NCBI GenBank assembly: GCA_963693085.1
Contig: OY856410.1
Span: 888,101,835-888,165,834, forward strand
Direction of reading: 5' to 3'
Length of the DNA: 64,000 bases
From: Alisma plantago-aquatica
Taxonomy: Eukaryota > Streptophyta > Magnoliopsida > Alismatales > Alismataceae
Below are positions 1 to 12,720 of this stretch, piece by piece (position 1 is the stretch's first letter; each line of letters starts with the position of its first letter). The notes below the pieces were generated by a model. That model searched no databases. It was not told the origin of the DNA and worked only from the letters and a program-made list of their open reading frames with translations. The position numbers and the translations under genes are program-made.

Positions 1-736
1 GCAATCATCCATACAAATAACTATGCTAAAGGCAAGGAACTTAGGATGAGACAAAGAATAAATGATTCATGAATAGTTGAAAATACATGAATTAATAAGA
101 GGAATATGAATCCTTGTTTTCTTTCCTTTCAGGGACATGACAATCAAGTGGGTCTTAGGACACTTGATGTGCATAAGATAAATATGTTCATGTGATGGAT
201 ACTTAGAAAAGTATCAGTTTATCTTAGATTTTGGTCCCAAGATGAGGAAATATGATACAATTAACGTTCCAAGATGAAAGGAAAAGAAAAATGTGATGTG
301 TTCTCAACACATGTGATAGATACCAAGGTGAAAGATTCTGGTATCTGAGAGATATCAGGTTGTTTAGGTTGGCTACCTGGAGTGGTCAACTATGAAATTA
401 GTCTGATTATATAAAATGATATGAACATCATATGTTAGGGGTTTATGCTTTGCATAAACATGATATTAATAAAGAATGTATGATGTCTCTCTCAATAAGA
501 AAAGAGTTATTTGACACAAAGTTGGCTCCATAGTCAATGATGAGGAACAGTTGAGCATGTGTTTTGTGTGTTGATTCTATAAGAATCCTGTATGGAAACA
601 CTTTGTGCTGATCAAAGTTTTATGGTGTCTCCATAATAAGGAGATGTTATGTGAAGACAAGGTGGTATAATGATTGAATACATCTGTCTTCCTTTATCTA
701 GATTTCGAGGACAAAATCCTTGTTAGGGGTTTATAA
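1..736 (+). mobile_element. 3' internal fragment of an unassigned LTR retrotransposon
   Basis: No reading frame of note is present. The stretch ends near 700-736 with a segment containing TTTCGAGGACAAAATCC followed by a purine-rich TTAGGGG run. This is the usual end of a Ty3-type internal region, where a coding end or polypurine tract meets the 3' LTR. The internal end of the non-coding element at 29218-29965 looks similar (ATTTCAAGGACGAAAG, then a purine-rich stretch, then the LTR). I infer a plus-strand element, probably non-coding, whose 3' LTR begins near 737 (AATAACCACC). The 5' part is outside the window. The family is not recognised. Confidence 0.35.
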
Positions 737-2815
737 TAACCACCAATTAACATATTAAGGTTATGATCATATTAAAGAGGTTATTCTACCATCATTCCAT
801 CATATAATAATGTTAAACATGAATGCTCATCTTTATCTATTTCTATAAGAGTTAGGTTCAACAAGATAAATTATATTAATGTTTCTAAACAACACTTATA
901 CCCAAATGCTTACTCACGACCAAGGAACAAGGTGACTGATACCGACACCATTTTGACAACTTGGAAATAGGTATTTACTGGTATACTGACAGAAATACTG
1001 ACATATGCAATCCTGGTCGTTTCGATGCCAAAATGAACAAATTAATTCATGAAATTTATAGGTGTAATCTCTGCACCTAAATACGACATTTTATGCAATA
1101 AAATTCTATATTGGGTGTGTAGGGGGTCCATCATGGGGGAGGTAAGGAATCTGTCCTATTTCATTGAGATTTTGATGAACAATTTCGATGATAAAATGTA
1201 GGAATTAAGATATGAAATTCTACTAAAACAAACCACAAACTTAAATACACACAATTATGTGATAATATACAATTGACAACATATAAATGACATATTTACT
1301 TACAACTCACATCAGTTGTATGTTGAGTGGCGCACTGGTTCTCCATACAGTGATGAGTTGATACTACTGAGATATTGCGGCCATGACATGTGCATCCTAC
1401 AAAGGTGGTTGTATGTAGTCACATGCTCCTCATACACATCATATTGGCAAATTGTATGAAGTTCCGTGTTGCTCATTCATGTGAAATCTGTATAAGTGTA
1501 TAATACTCCTTTGTATTATGTTCACATTACTCTTTAGTATAACATCTTCCACTAAATATAAATAAGTAACTAATTATATCAATAATAATTGTAATATGCT
1601 TAGATAAATTGTATGATAATAGTAATAGTGTTATAAGTAGGTAGATCTAGTGTTAATATTGCAGATCTATATAATACACTTATAGATGTATGTATGTTCG
1701 CGTAAACATATAAAAATTTGGAGTAATACTAGGCTCTGGTGGTAAAAGACACTTTTTTAGGAGAAAGTGGAAGAAAAAAGTAGGAAAAAGAGATGGAGAG
1801 GTTGCTAATAGTAGAAATGAAAGAGATTAGCTAGAATTACCTTGATTTGGGTTGGTATTAGCTCCAATCGTCAAAAATCTTCTAAATGCACCTTCTTTTC
1901 TCCTCCCAATAAGTAACAATAGTCACTCTCACAAAAAAGGGTATACCCATCGATATACCGCTGGTTTCGATCGATACAGTGAAGTTAGTGGTGCATTTTG
2001 CATCGAAACCATTGAAAAATAGCAGTATTGGTGGTATACATATCGGTATTATGAGTATTTGTGATCCTATAAGTACGCACGCATGTTTCTGTGTCGGTAC
2101 CCGTCAGTATCGATATTTCGGTCGAAATATCGCCGATACTGAAAAAAAATCATTCCTTACTCACGACATCCCCATTGGATCATGGATGAATAAGGTGAAG
2201 CATCATCATCACATTCCATACTATTCTCAAGTATGAACCCACACATAAATCAAGGTGTAGCCATTGGGTTATAGCATACTAAGGTTTCAACAACAATAAC
2301 CGAGTACTCCATGATTGTATTAGTCATTAAAGGACTATTCACACCCAACTACCATCACTTAGTTATATTAAAGCTAGGTATAAAATACAATATCAATACA
2401 ATATGGTTATCATCGCTTCTATTCATATGAGTGAATAGGTAAGACTACCTTATTCAGGGTAACCTTCTATTTGTTCCATCATCATTCAACCTATATCACC
2501 ATACCAAAATTGTACAATACTAAGATGGATTGCTGGTATGAATGACTACAACTATCAGACACCTTAAATTAACATATTGCTTGCACATGTACACTGAAAT
2601 CATACGTACAACCAATTTACATCCACTAATATACCTTCAACAAATTACACTTCTAAAAACAAATTCACGTATTACTAAAAGCCGTTGTTTTCTCTTATTT
2701 CTCTCCTCATTCATTCATACTTACTTTTTGCTACTTATCCTTCTCATTTTGACCATGTAAAATAAACATCCCTAAAATTGAAGCATACAAGGTAAGAATA
2801 GATTATTCATCATTC
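737..2815. other. Unassigned repeat-derived DNA, possible 3' LTR with an insertion
   Basis: This AT-rich stretch has no supported gene. If the preceding fragment is an LTR-element end, the LTR would start here. It is interrupted at 921-2155 by a separate insertion candidate. The distal boundary cannot be placed, because no second copy of this LTR is in the window. Small open frames at 1979-2236 and 2542-2760 have no recognisable domain and are not called as genes. Confidence 0.3.
921..2155. mobile_element. Candidate non-autonomous MULE-like DNA transposon
   Basis: The 12-bp sequence CTTACTCACGAC occurs at 909-920 and again at 2156-2167, flanking 1,235 bp like a target site duplication. The ends are related in inverted orientation but degenerate. 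The left end has TACCGACACC followed by GTTTCGATGCCAAAATG. The complement of the right end has TACCGACAC followed by GGTTTCGATGCAAAATG. The right end also carries a nested palindrome, CGATATTTCGGTCGAAATATCG. Long, degenerate terminal repeats with a duplication of about 9-12 bp fit Mutator-like elements. There is no transposase, so it would be non-autonomous. A retroposed sequence with the A-run at 2142-2149 is the main alternative. Confidence 0.42.
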
Positions 2816-3843
2816 TTGATATCACTGCAAGAATTTATTTCTTATCACACTTTACTCATGTTTTATTTCTCCTTTTGTTCAAAATACACTTGTTACATTT
2901 CAAATTTATTTCTTACCCTTTGCTCTGAATCATTTTCATATTGTTTATCAACCTTTCATATTAGCTACCTTTAAACCCTGGATTACTATCAGTGCTAGTT
3001 TACTTCTCATAGTGCAAATCTCATAATCTTGTTTTATAGAGATGCTAGTATCAAGGTCAAATCACTAGTGACATCCTTTGAACTACTACAACTCTAAACA
3101 TTCTAGGGTTTGGTCCTTATCAGTAGCATGACGTTATTGTGATGTGACTTTGCTCCCTTAATTCAAATTTCAAACTTTGGATCTCACAAGTTTTACTAAA
3201 ATCTTCCTTATCTTATCAATTGAATTTCCTTTCTCTTTCTTGGCCATTCATATAGATTACATTCTCAATTTACCCTGCTAGGGTTTCATCATCATATTTT
3301 GTGTCATTATTACATTTACTAGATGTCTCTACCATGGAAGTTATGCATCATATATGATTCATTTTCTTATCACTTCATTCCCATATTGCTCTCTTAAGGA
3401 AGATATGAAAGAGAAGATGATTCTAAGACTTAGAATTCTTATCTTCAAACATTCTGTGAATACAATTCTCGTATGTAGGTTTAATTGGTTATCAATAAGG
3501 ATACTTGACTAATTAGCACTTGCTTGAATCTTGTAACCCCTTTCTTTTATGATATATATTATAACATCATGTTTCAAACCCTTCCTTACTTTTCATAATC
3601 CTCTTACCATATACTACTCTTCCACCTGTCATCTTTAACTTCTATTTTTCTCTTATGACCATGTTGCTTATTCATGTGTATGATCATGCATACCATGTTG
3701 CACATATTTCTTTTTATCCTTCTACTAATGTGAAGTTGAAATTCTAAATCAATAATCTCTCTACTAGTTTCACCTCATGTTTAGTACATTACATATCCTT
3801 CATTTTAAATCAAACGACTCATGCATGTGTCAAACTTAGTTTC
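2816..3843 (-). mobile_element. Distal leader segment of a minus-strand Ty3-type element
   Basis: In reverse complement this segment matches the non-coding leader of the plus-strand Tekay-type element near 57560-58133. Shared blocks include the segment around TTTGTTCAAAA..ACACTTGTTACATTTC and the one around CATTCTAGGGTTTGGTCC. It is the continuation of 8957-10286, separated from it by the solo LTR. No coding sequence is seen. The final five bases, GTTTC (3839-3843), are one copy of the solo LTR target duplication. Confidence 0.6.
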
Positions 3844-5639
3844 TGTGACGTACGAATCGTAATTAACCAAATTAACTAAGCGGAAGAATATCATTCACAG
3901 CGGATTACTGAAAATCACTAAAAATTTAAAACTTCTACAAAGAGATCCAATCAAGGGAAAACTCTTTCATAAAAGACCAGGATACGTCAGTTGCATATTG
4001 GTTCACAAGTACATGTCTTGTACCATGTCATCTCAAATTACATTAATAGTTTCTTTGTTGAACTATACATAAGCAACATAAAAACTTTAAGGCATCACGC
4101 CAAAATCTCATATCGTTTCTTTAAAACCAAATACCGACTCCGAGGACTGAGAGTACAGAGACGACACATAGGACTATATCTACATATATACAAGACTTCA
4201 CAGCCAGTGTCACTGCCATTCTCTTCTACTACTGCTGTTGCTATCTTTCACCTACTGAGGGAAACCTGCCTCCTCGTCTACGTCCACCTAAAAGTTAGAT
4301 CCCATGGGGTTGAGACAATTGTAAATTGTCCCAGTGAGAGATATAACTCTCCACCAAGAACATTATTATGATGAAATAAACAACAACATCAGACTGAACA
4401 GAGGAATTATATGTTGAACAATAGCCAGATTAAATACTAATCAAATTAGGTTAATAGAGCTTTTCAACTATATTTTGACTAAACAACATAATACTTATTC
4501 AATAAGGAATATGAAGAACATGCGTAAAAACTATCCATCTAGGATCTGTTTAAGCAATGTACATCAATCAATGATTCTCACATATCAACCTTAAGCAAAT
4601 ATGCTACACGAATGATTACATTTTATAATCAATCTTAAGCCCTGAGGAGATGAAGGTATACCATTCATACTCCAACCGACCATTGCGAAGTCAAAATCGG
4701 TACCATATAAGATCAATGGAAGAGCCGGACTCCATGACCTCATCTCCTCCCAGTCAGTGTGGGCTCAATATGCAGGACATCTCGTGTCTCTGCTACATAT
4801 AGTTTTCTAGGGTATACTGGCACTTTGCTATAGAGTTACAGCGGTGGCTGCACTCTCTTCACAAATCGAGAGATTTCATGTTTATCTCACCTCAATTCTG
4901 GCATTAACATTATTGGGAGATTCGTGATACATCCATCTCGACATATATAATGAAAGATTGAGAGATTTAATGTTCATCTACCATCAATCCCACATTAGAG
5001 TGTAAGGTATTCATGCCCATTACCCATACATACTCAACAGTATGCACTCCAGGAGATCCCTTGGGAAAACTTGTTTCACCATCACCGAACTTCTGACGAT
5101 GATGGATCTATGGTCAGGGCTCTACATGATAAGATTTCACTTGATTAATTAAGTACATTACCATATTCTTTTTAGCATCAATCAGGTTTCCAAACATGAT
5201 TTTAAAGAATGAGGAATACTTTCATCAAATATTGTTTAGATCTTTAATAAAATATTGGGATCTCAATCCCTCATCTTATCGGATGCAGTCTCATTTTTCA
5301 ACTACTTATCATCATAATTATGGAATATGGCATTCAACCCTTAGTTCATCATAGAACACTTGTTACCACTTATTAGGTAACTAATACCTTTAGGTCATCT
5401 GACCAAGGTGATCATGATACTTGTTACACAAACATCCCATATGGCTTACCAAGCCTATTTCAACTCTTATTACTTTTTACTGAGCAACAAAGCATATCAT
5501 GGCTCACAAAGCCCATTAACATTCTCAATAATAAAACATCATAGCTCATACCTGGCTATGATCATCATCTCATGATACCTGCATGGTTAGTACTTATGAT
5601 AACAGTTGTATCAATTACATATCAACACCATGCAATATA

Positions 5640-6095
5640 ACACCATTAATTCCTTATTAGGGTTAGTGTTTCCCTTTTCTTGTCATTTAGGTATATTCAT
5701 CCCATTGCCCGAAATTAAGGTTATGATTAATCATCATACTTCTCAAAATTAGGGTTTCATATAATATGACCCAAAATTAGGGTTTCACATGCCTTCACCT
5801 TGTATTAAGATTAGGGTTTACTATTCACATCAAATTAGGGTTTATCATATCCTTTTACCCAAATTAGGGTTAGGATGTACTTTTTATCTCAATTTAGGGT
5901 TTGTAATCAAATTACCCTAAATTAGGTTTACTCCATTACCCTGGATTGAGGATTCACTTGGCATTAGCCTTAGTTAGATTTACATCTACAATTGTCCCAA
6001 AATTTGGGTTACACCCTGTATTGCCCTGATTTAGGTTTAAGACTCACTAATCTCCTTAATTAGGGTTTCATGATCTCATCATCACAGATCAATCC
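5640..6095. repeat. Degenerate TTAGGGTTT-rich repeat inside the solo LTR
   Basis: About a dozen ATTAGGGTTT-like words occur, irregularly spaced and separated by CAT/CCC-rich linkers. It corresponds to the tidier 28-bp array in the full-length element's LTRs. It resembles plant telomere repeat units, but the spacing is irregular and the position inside an LTR shows it is element sequence, not a telomere remnant. Confidence 0.7.
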
Positions 6096-6404
6096 CTAAT
6101 TACATATTTACTCATAATAAAGGAATTGGAGCTTGTATTTGCATATAAACACTACTCTCTCTCTCATCCTCTCTGGGATGTTGAGTACCTCAAAGTTGAC
6201 TTAATTAGGTCAATTCAATTTCTTTATACCCTTAGTTAGGGTTAGAGTAGTGTGTTAAGATCTCTCTTTCATAATATCCAAAGATTAACCCTTCCGAGGG
6301 TACTAATTACCCTAACTCATTAAGGTTACAACTAATGTAATCACCCTTGATTTACGTCATTAAGAGTCACATAATTAATTGACCTTTAATCCACTTGGGT
6401 GTTT

Positions 6405-7590
6405 AAACGGTTTAAGTTAATTATTCTCCAAACAGTTTTGGTCACCTAGACCCCAAATGGTCTTGACCATCTAGACCCCAAACGGTCTTGATAGATTGAC
6501 CCTCAAATGGTCTAAGACCGTTTAGACCTTCAAATGGTCTAAGTTAATTAAGTTCAAAAGGTTTGAAACTGTTTAGAAAAGTTGGTGCTTGAAACCGTTT
6601 AGTGCAAAGATACTTGAAATCGTTTGAGCCTCAATTGTTTTGGGATCGTTTGGTCCCAAACGGTCTTGAGACCATTTGGACTCAAATGGTCTTGAGACTG
6701 TTTGGTCCAAACCTCCTCAAAACTGATTGGACCAAGAATGGTCTCAACCACTCAAATTGATTTAGAGTTTCCAAGATTAATTCCCTCATCAATTGAATCC
6801 ATGTAACCACTCATCAATTAAACTTATGCACTATACCTCAACTGAACTAATAAATCATCCTTCAATTGATTCAAATTTCAATTGATCATCAATTAGGGTT
6901 TTGAACCCAATTGGATTAGAGTTTGCAATCGATGAACCTTCAATATTGGTCATTGTGGAACTAATTGCTTTTGAAATTATTGAACCACCTTTCAAATTGG
7001 GCATGACCTGACCTTAAACGGTCTTGAGGTCGTTTGGATGACCTTCAAACGGTCTTGAGACCATTTTACTAGTTCCATCATTAAAATTTGTGAAATTCAA
7101 TTAGGGTTTAGATCATTGAATTAATCATCAATTTAGCTATTGATTGCATTTCAATTTGATATCTCTGGATTTTCAATTACTCAACCATACTCAACCCTAG
7201 ACCTACAAACGGTCTTGGTTGACCTCCAAACGTTCTTGAGACCATTTGGGTGACCTCCAAATGGTCTTGAGACCATTTGGGTTAATCAACCCAAAATTTT
7301 AAATCAACCAATTGAAATTTCATCACTTAACCCGATTTGGGTTTGATAATTGATCAACCTTCAACTGATGAACCCTTTGGAATCAATCAATTAGATTTAA
7401 TGGGTCATCAACCATAAATACTAGCATATAACCTCCAAATGGTCAACTGTGGTCAAAACTTCCAAATGGTTTGAAACGATTTGGTTTCTAACGGTTTGGT
7501 GAAACCGTTTGATTTCAAACATTTTTGGTAAAACCGATTCAACAATTTGTTGAAACCGATTGGAATAGAATTTCTTTGGGAAAAGTGCCC
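6405..7590. repeat. AAACGGT/ACCGTTT palindrome array in the solo LTR
   Basis: Dozens of AAACGGTY words and their complement RACCGTTT are packed into about 1.2 kb, often paired as short inverted repeats such as AAACGGTCTTGAGACCATTT. Many copies read AAATGG or CCATTT, one C-to-T or G-to-A step away from AAACGG. The same array is present at 40258-41035 and 49566-50315. Confidence 0.8.
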
Positions 7591-8061
7591 AAGATGATAT
7601 CATCATCATCTACCTTCATTCATGTAGTTTATATTGCTACTATATTCATAACATTATCAATTACAACAAGCAATTAATCAAAAAGAAGAAGGAATCAATA
7701 TAATTGCAAGATTGATAATTGAATAACAATGTAATTGGGTTCAAGTTATATAACCCACCTCCAATTGAGCTTCAAAGCTTCAAGATCTCGTAAAAAATGG
7801 TGGATGCAACTCCTTTCACTATCCCAAGGCTCGTTCTCAAGGTTTGAGTGAAAAGGAATGGTTAGAAAGGAAGATTGACAAAAGAAAAGAAGAAATCCAT
7901 CATTTATTTTCGATTTCCACCATGAAATCATGGTTGAAGGTGATCAAGAAGCTTACCTACAGGTTGGAACTCGTCCTCCTGCTTCTCCTTATTCCTCTTG
8001 AGCTCTTCCAAGGCAAGAAAGAAAGAAAATCCGAAAAAAGATCCTTGGTGGAGTGGAAAAG

Positions 8062-8076
8062 AGAGTATATATAAAG
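8062..8076 (-). promoter_or_regulatory. Possible TATA element of the solo LTR
   Basis: On the plus strand the sequence reads GTATATATAAAGG; TATATATA is self-complementary, so it can serve the minus-oriented LTR. It lies in the part of the LTR expected to carry U3. The position is suggestive only. Confidence 0.25.
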
Positions 8077-8956
8077 GAATTCCTAGGAGAGAGAAAGTTG
8101 AAAGAAAATCCTTCAACTCTCCAAATAGTGCCACACACTCCCCTCTTTTCCTTGTGCACGAAGGCACCTTCCCTTTCCTTTAATTCCCTTTCATTATCCT
8201 CAACTTAAAAGAAAAGCAAAATAAGCACCTTAATCATGTTATACTAATATCCCATTTTTAGTGGATATTACTTTTCATTAACTTAATGTGAGTGGGCTCT
8301 TCACTCACTTAAGATATTTTCGTGCCTTTTCAAGGCACAAGCTCGTACAACCTTTTGAAAAATCATCCCTCACCTTTTGGTTGAAGGCTCTTCAATTAAT
8401 ATATTTATTTTTGCATGAAATTGAAGTAAAGTTCCATTTATGCTTAAATCTTGATTATTTTAATATCAAGATTCTCTCTCCTCCAAAGTGATTCAATTTG
8501 GGTGCCCCTCTAATTTTCTTGCCTCTAAATGATGCCAAGAATAATTAGGGACCCTCTAGCAGTGATATTTTGCATATTGAACCCTAGGTTTTGGGTAAAT
8601 TGCACATTACACCAAAACTAGATTTTAATGCACAAACATTGCTCAACAAGCTCTTTCTTGTTATTCAGGCTTGTAGGAGCCATACCACTGCATCATACTC
8701 ATTACTATGACACTTCAACATCTGAGGAACATTTTATCATGTACAATTTGCAAGTTAACCCCTCAACTTGGGTAATTTTCACTTTAGTCCAAAACTAACA
8801 AAACATTGTTTCAACATTATTCAAAAAGGACTAAAATTGAAATATAAGTTCCTCTTGAGCCTTAATTACTTTTTAGAAGATAATAGCAAGCATATAATAA
8901 ACCTTATTAAGCAAAACATCTAGGGATAACACATAACCCTGGTCAGGGATGTTACA

Positions 8957-10286
8957 GTTTCTCTTTCAATCAGGTTTTTCCTTCCTGAATATAGTCTACC
9001 TTTGTATGACTTATTCATTTGTTAATCTACACTTTTGTTCTTCTTTTAGAAATTAGTTTGTTGTTCTATAAAGACTTGGAATCCAAAGGTAGTAAGGATG
9101 AATATATTAAACTTCATAATAAAGGTATACATTCCATGCTCTCAGTTATGTTATAACCCTCATTCCTTAATCAAGCTCATCAGGTCTAACATTTCTCTTT
9201 GTTTCAACTAAGTTTGTTATTCTAGTCTTATGATTTACATGTTCATCCAATTCTCTTTACTTTAACTTATCTGAAGACTCTTCACTTCTATGTACTTATT
9301 GTATACTCAACTCTTTTCTTCTATTTTGCCTTTGCTTTGGAGTACATAAAAGCATTATACTCGATTATATGATCCGTTCCTTATGATTGATTCTTACTAT
9401 CTTGGCCCTTACATACTTTTCTATTATCTTTTACATATTTCATATTTACAATTCATATAATACTAATCATTAAACTTAATCTGAACCTTATGTTGTGTTC
9501 TTTTATTCCCAATTAAGGATTTCTCATATGAGGCCCCGGGGTTGGATCTTAGATATCAGTTCCTACTGATTCTTAGCTATTCTAATCTTGCCCATATGTT
9601 TCAACATATTAGTCTATGTACATTCTCACTATGATGTGGGCCTAATTTATCCAGACTCTACTCTTATTATATTTTCAATAGAAGTCATTAGATCCCAGTA
9701 ACGCATCCTGCCATCCGGACTAGGCCGAACCTACAGTCCTGAAGCCAAGAGCTGCTTAAGATTATCTAACTCTTATTAATCTCAAACATGCGGAAAGAAT
9801 CTCCACTTAGGGAAAACTCATTTAAACATAACTTATGGTCTACTTGAAACAAAGAATAACTGAATTGACTTCATGATACACAACAATCTAAAAGAACCAT
9901 ACATATTCTACAAACTGATAATATGAATTCATACATATAAGAGCATTTCTATTGATCTCCAATCAAAGAAGCAACATAAAGCAAGAGTTGTATCACATTA
10001 TATGTTTAATCTCTTACTCCTTCATTACTTTTTAGTCTCCTAACCCTAAGATTTCTAGGGCTTCTCTCTAGCCCATCCTTCCTCTACATACCTGGTTAGG
10101 GCATCCAGAGAAGAATATATAGAGTAGCTTGATACTAGTCAACCTAAGTATCCAGATACCTGGCCAGGGTATCTAAATACTCAGACCTCTCAGAGCTATA
10201 GACACATCACCTCCTATATGCCATACTTATAACTCTGACTTTCTATCCTAATGGTCCTTGACAACTCAACCTAAGCTCTGATACCA
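8957..10286 (-). mobile_element. Proximal leader of a minus-strand Ty3-type element, with primer binding site
   Basis: Reading leftwards from the primer binding site, this stretch is homologous to the leader of the Tekay-type element at 56169-57560. The block around GGCTTCAGGACT.CAGGTTCGGCC and the block around GATACCCTGGCCAGG are shared, including the start of the leader (primer site followed by TTAGGTTGAG here and ATAGGTTGAG there). No coding sequence is visible. The element carries an unusually long untranslated leader. Its coding part, if any, lay to the left and is not recognisable. Confidence 0.65.
10275..10286 (-). promoter_or_regulatory. Primer binding site, initiator-Met tRNA type
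   Basis: The minus strand reads TGGTATCAGAGC, the standard plant LTR-retrotransposon primer site complementary to the 3' end of initiator Met tRNA. It lies 4 bases from the LTR that begins at 10291 on the plus strand with TGTCACACCC. This fixes the element's orientation as minus. Confidence 0.85.
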
Positions 10287-10290
10287 AAGA

Positions 10291-12720
10291 TGTCACACCC
10301 GCATTCCACAGTTACCACTAATCATGATATTAGGGCATAAGTTTGAGGATTATACTTAATACAAACTTCACTCCCTTACTCTTTATTTTTTTCCTTTATT
10401 TCATTTCAAACTCTTTATTTTCTCGCATCCAATCACATAAACAAACTTTACAAGAGAATTAAACTTTTCTTACTCTAATATGATCTCAACATGAATGATA
10501 CACATCCATACATTCATTTTGTTTCTCACACTTCCATGTACATACGACATGACAATCAGATACATTCTCTCTTATTAAGGAAACAAAGATACAAAACATC
10601 ATTTACAACTCTCTCACATCTATACAAGGACCTAGAGTGACAGGAACCAACTAAACTTAACTAATCTCATACTTAACTCATGTGGTAGATATACTTTGAT
10701 GCTTTGATCTTCTTCAAGTCCACGTGGTTTCCCTAAAAATTGTGAGTAGAGGGGTGAGCCTACTCGCTCAGTGAATGAGTACTTCAAAGAAACAATTTAA
10801 AGCAATTATATAATTACATATATATTGTCGAGCAATTGATATCAATTATAATAGCAGTGAGCTTTAAAGAGACTAATCATTTACAAACATAAATGTGGTA
10901 CAATACTCTAGATATCTACAACAATGAATCAATATATGAACATGCTTGATTAATCTCAAAGAGAACTAATAACTCAAAAACAAACAAAGGATAATTCAAT
11001 AACTACACACACTCAGTTAACCTCTCATTCATCTTATTATGCCCTGAACCCACATGAGGTGTACCACAACATGTGAAAGAATCGTAGCAAGTTACGATCT
11101 CACTGTATAAGTCTTAGAAGCATGCCCGGGTTCCTAAGCCTATCTCTTGAGTTACCCCGTCTGCAGCGGGCTTCGGCACGTCTACCTCTCGACAACTAAT
11201 GGGAGTGGCCGGATATCTCAGACTCCACCTCTCAACCTGGGTACTCAGGCGGTGAGTCAAAGCCCTCAAGCTTATTGTGCATCAGTGGACCTATTGACCA
11301 CTGATCACTCAACATGTAACACAAGTACCACAGGCATCCCCGGTTGGTGTTAGGTACCACACAATTGTAAGGAGTCTACCCTACTGGTCAAGACCCCCAC
11401 ACCCTACCGGTGTGCTCTGGCTTACCTCGATCTAGACTACCTCCCATCGGGAAACCGTTTCCTCCTCATAGCGCAGACCTCATCCTGTGAGGATTCTATA
11501 GTGTTCAGGGCATCTACATGTCTAATTCACTCTTTAAATTCACAATTCAATCATCACATCAACATATCTTTGTTCAACTTAGTAAACCATTCATTTCATA
11601 AACCATCTAATAACATTTATTACAATTGAACTGTTAAGCATCACCCCATCTCAAATTGAGAAACATTGATATCACAATACTTGTTTCATGGAACACCCTA
11701 TCATTAGGGTTTCATTTACCTCATTCACTTATCACATACTCACACAAGGACTGAATACATCATAACATCATTCAATAAGAATTGCTCTCAACAGTTCACA
11801 TATAATTGAATATATATATGAAACCCTATAATTAACCGAACTAGGGTTTCCACGCCATTTACTAAAACATCATACATCAAGAATAACATTGAATCAAGAT
11901 GTCTAATTACAAACCTCCAACATTCCATTCATTTAGGGTTTCACCCTCCTTACTGATATAACAAGCAAACATTGATATCATCAAATGAAATCCAAGATGT
12001 CATCTGACATATATGTAGTACACATACAAATAAAATAATCATTCGTAAGCAAGGAGATTAAACTAGACAACCTTCTTTATTCAATTATACAACCATTTTA
12101 GTCATAGCTGAATACCCTAAATTTTAGTTTACTCTTATAACCTCTAAAAATACTTTAAGAATTATCATTTACATGGATTGTACCCATTTCTAATATGATT
12201 TCATCATCTAAAATTCATCACAGTAGATAAATAATCCATTTCATGTCAACTTGCAAAAACTAGACCAAAAAGGCAAGTTAATGTTTGTACTCACATACCA
12301 AGCAATTGAAGATTTTTGATGATTTAACTTATTTTTGTGCAATCTACTATTTAAAGGAAGTACCCACTCACCCTAAGGTGTGAAAACACCTTAAAAACGT
12401 AGCCCATATATGAAGATCTTTGAATCCATATCAAAACTCTAGAAAAATCCACAATTTATTCTTCCTTTCAACCCTAAACGAGGTATGCTGTAGGTAGAAG
12501 ATGAAGATCAGAGGTTAACACAAACCTCAATTTCATTGGATCAGGGATTCCGAGCAAGGAGAAATGAAGAGAAGGAAGAATTTAGGGTTAAACCTACCTA
12601 CCAAGTTGAATATATAGCATCCCTTTTGGATTTCCGCCGTTCTTCACATTCTTCCACAAAAATCCCCCCAGAAATTACCCTCCAGGTTGCCCTCTCATAG
12701 AGAAAGTTATCTGGGATGAT
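10291..12720 (-). mobile_element. 5' LTR of the minus-strand Ty3-type element (right limit approximate)
   Basis: It starts TGTCACACCC next to the primer site. It contains a block resembling the 'cactgag..agtaggctcacc' segment found near the 3' side of other long Ty3 LTRs here (10740-10790), and a GC-richer segment at 11110-11510. A TATATA motif on the complementary strand near 12610 is a candidate promoter. The right boundary cannot be set because the matching 3' LTR is not recognisable. It could extend some hundreds of bases further. The short open frame at 11147-11353 is inside the LTR and is not a gene. Confidence 0.5.

Larger units (their letters stand above)
3844..8956 (-). mobile_element. 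Solo LTR, 5.1 kb, same family as the Tekay element at 37944-51689
   Basis: The sequence starts TGTGACG and ends GGATGTTACA, with the target duplication GTTTC at 3839-3843 and again at 8957-8961. It aligns by eye along its length with the LTRs at 37944-42398 and 47225-51689. Shared landmarks are the GACGACACATAGGACT block, the block around GGAGATGAAG, TTAGGGTTT-rich repeats, AAACGGT palindromes, and the 3' block ending GTTACA. It is about 650 bp longer than those LTRs and more diverged. Orientation is minus by analogy. No internal region accompanies it, which fits LTR-LTR recombination. Open frames inside it (3991-4371 and several near 7420-8490) are LTR noise. Confidence 0.85.

Noticed and set aside
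3991..4371. 126-codon plus-strand frame
   Set aside because: It is inside the solo LTR. The matching parts of the two other LTRs do not keep the frame.
5640..6095. Interstitial telomere array
   Set aside because: TTAGGGTTT words are irregularly spaced, and the same zone occurs in the LTRs of a complete retrotransposon, so it is element sequence.
7844..8183. Overlapping lysine-rich frames on both strands near the end of the solo LTR
   Set aside because: Purine-rich LTR sequence gives open frames on both strands; none is kept in the related LTRs.
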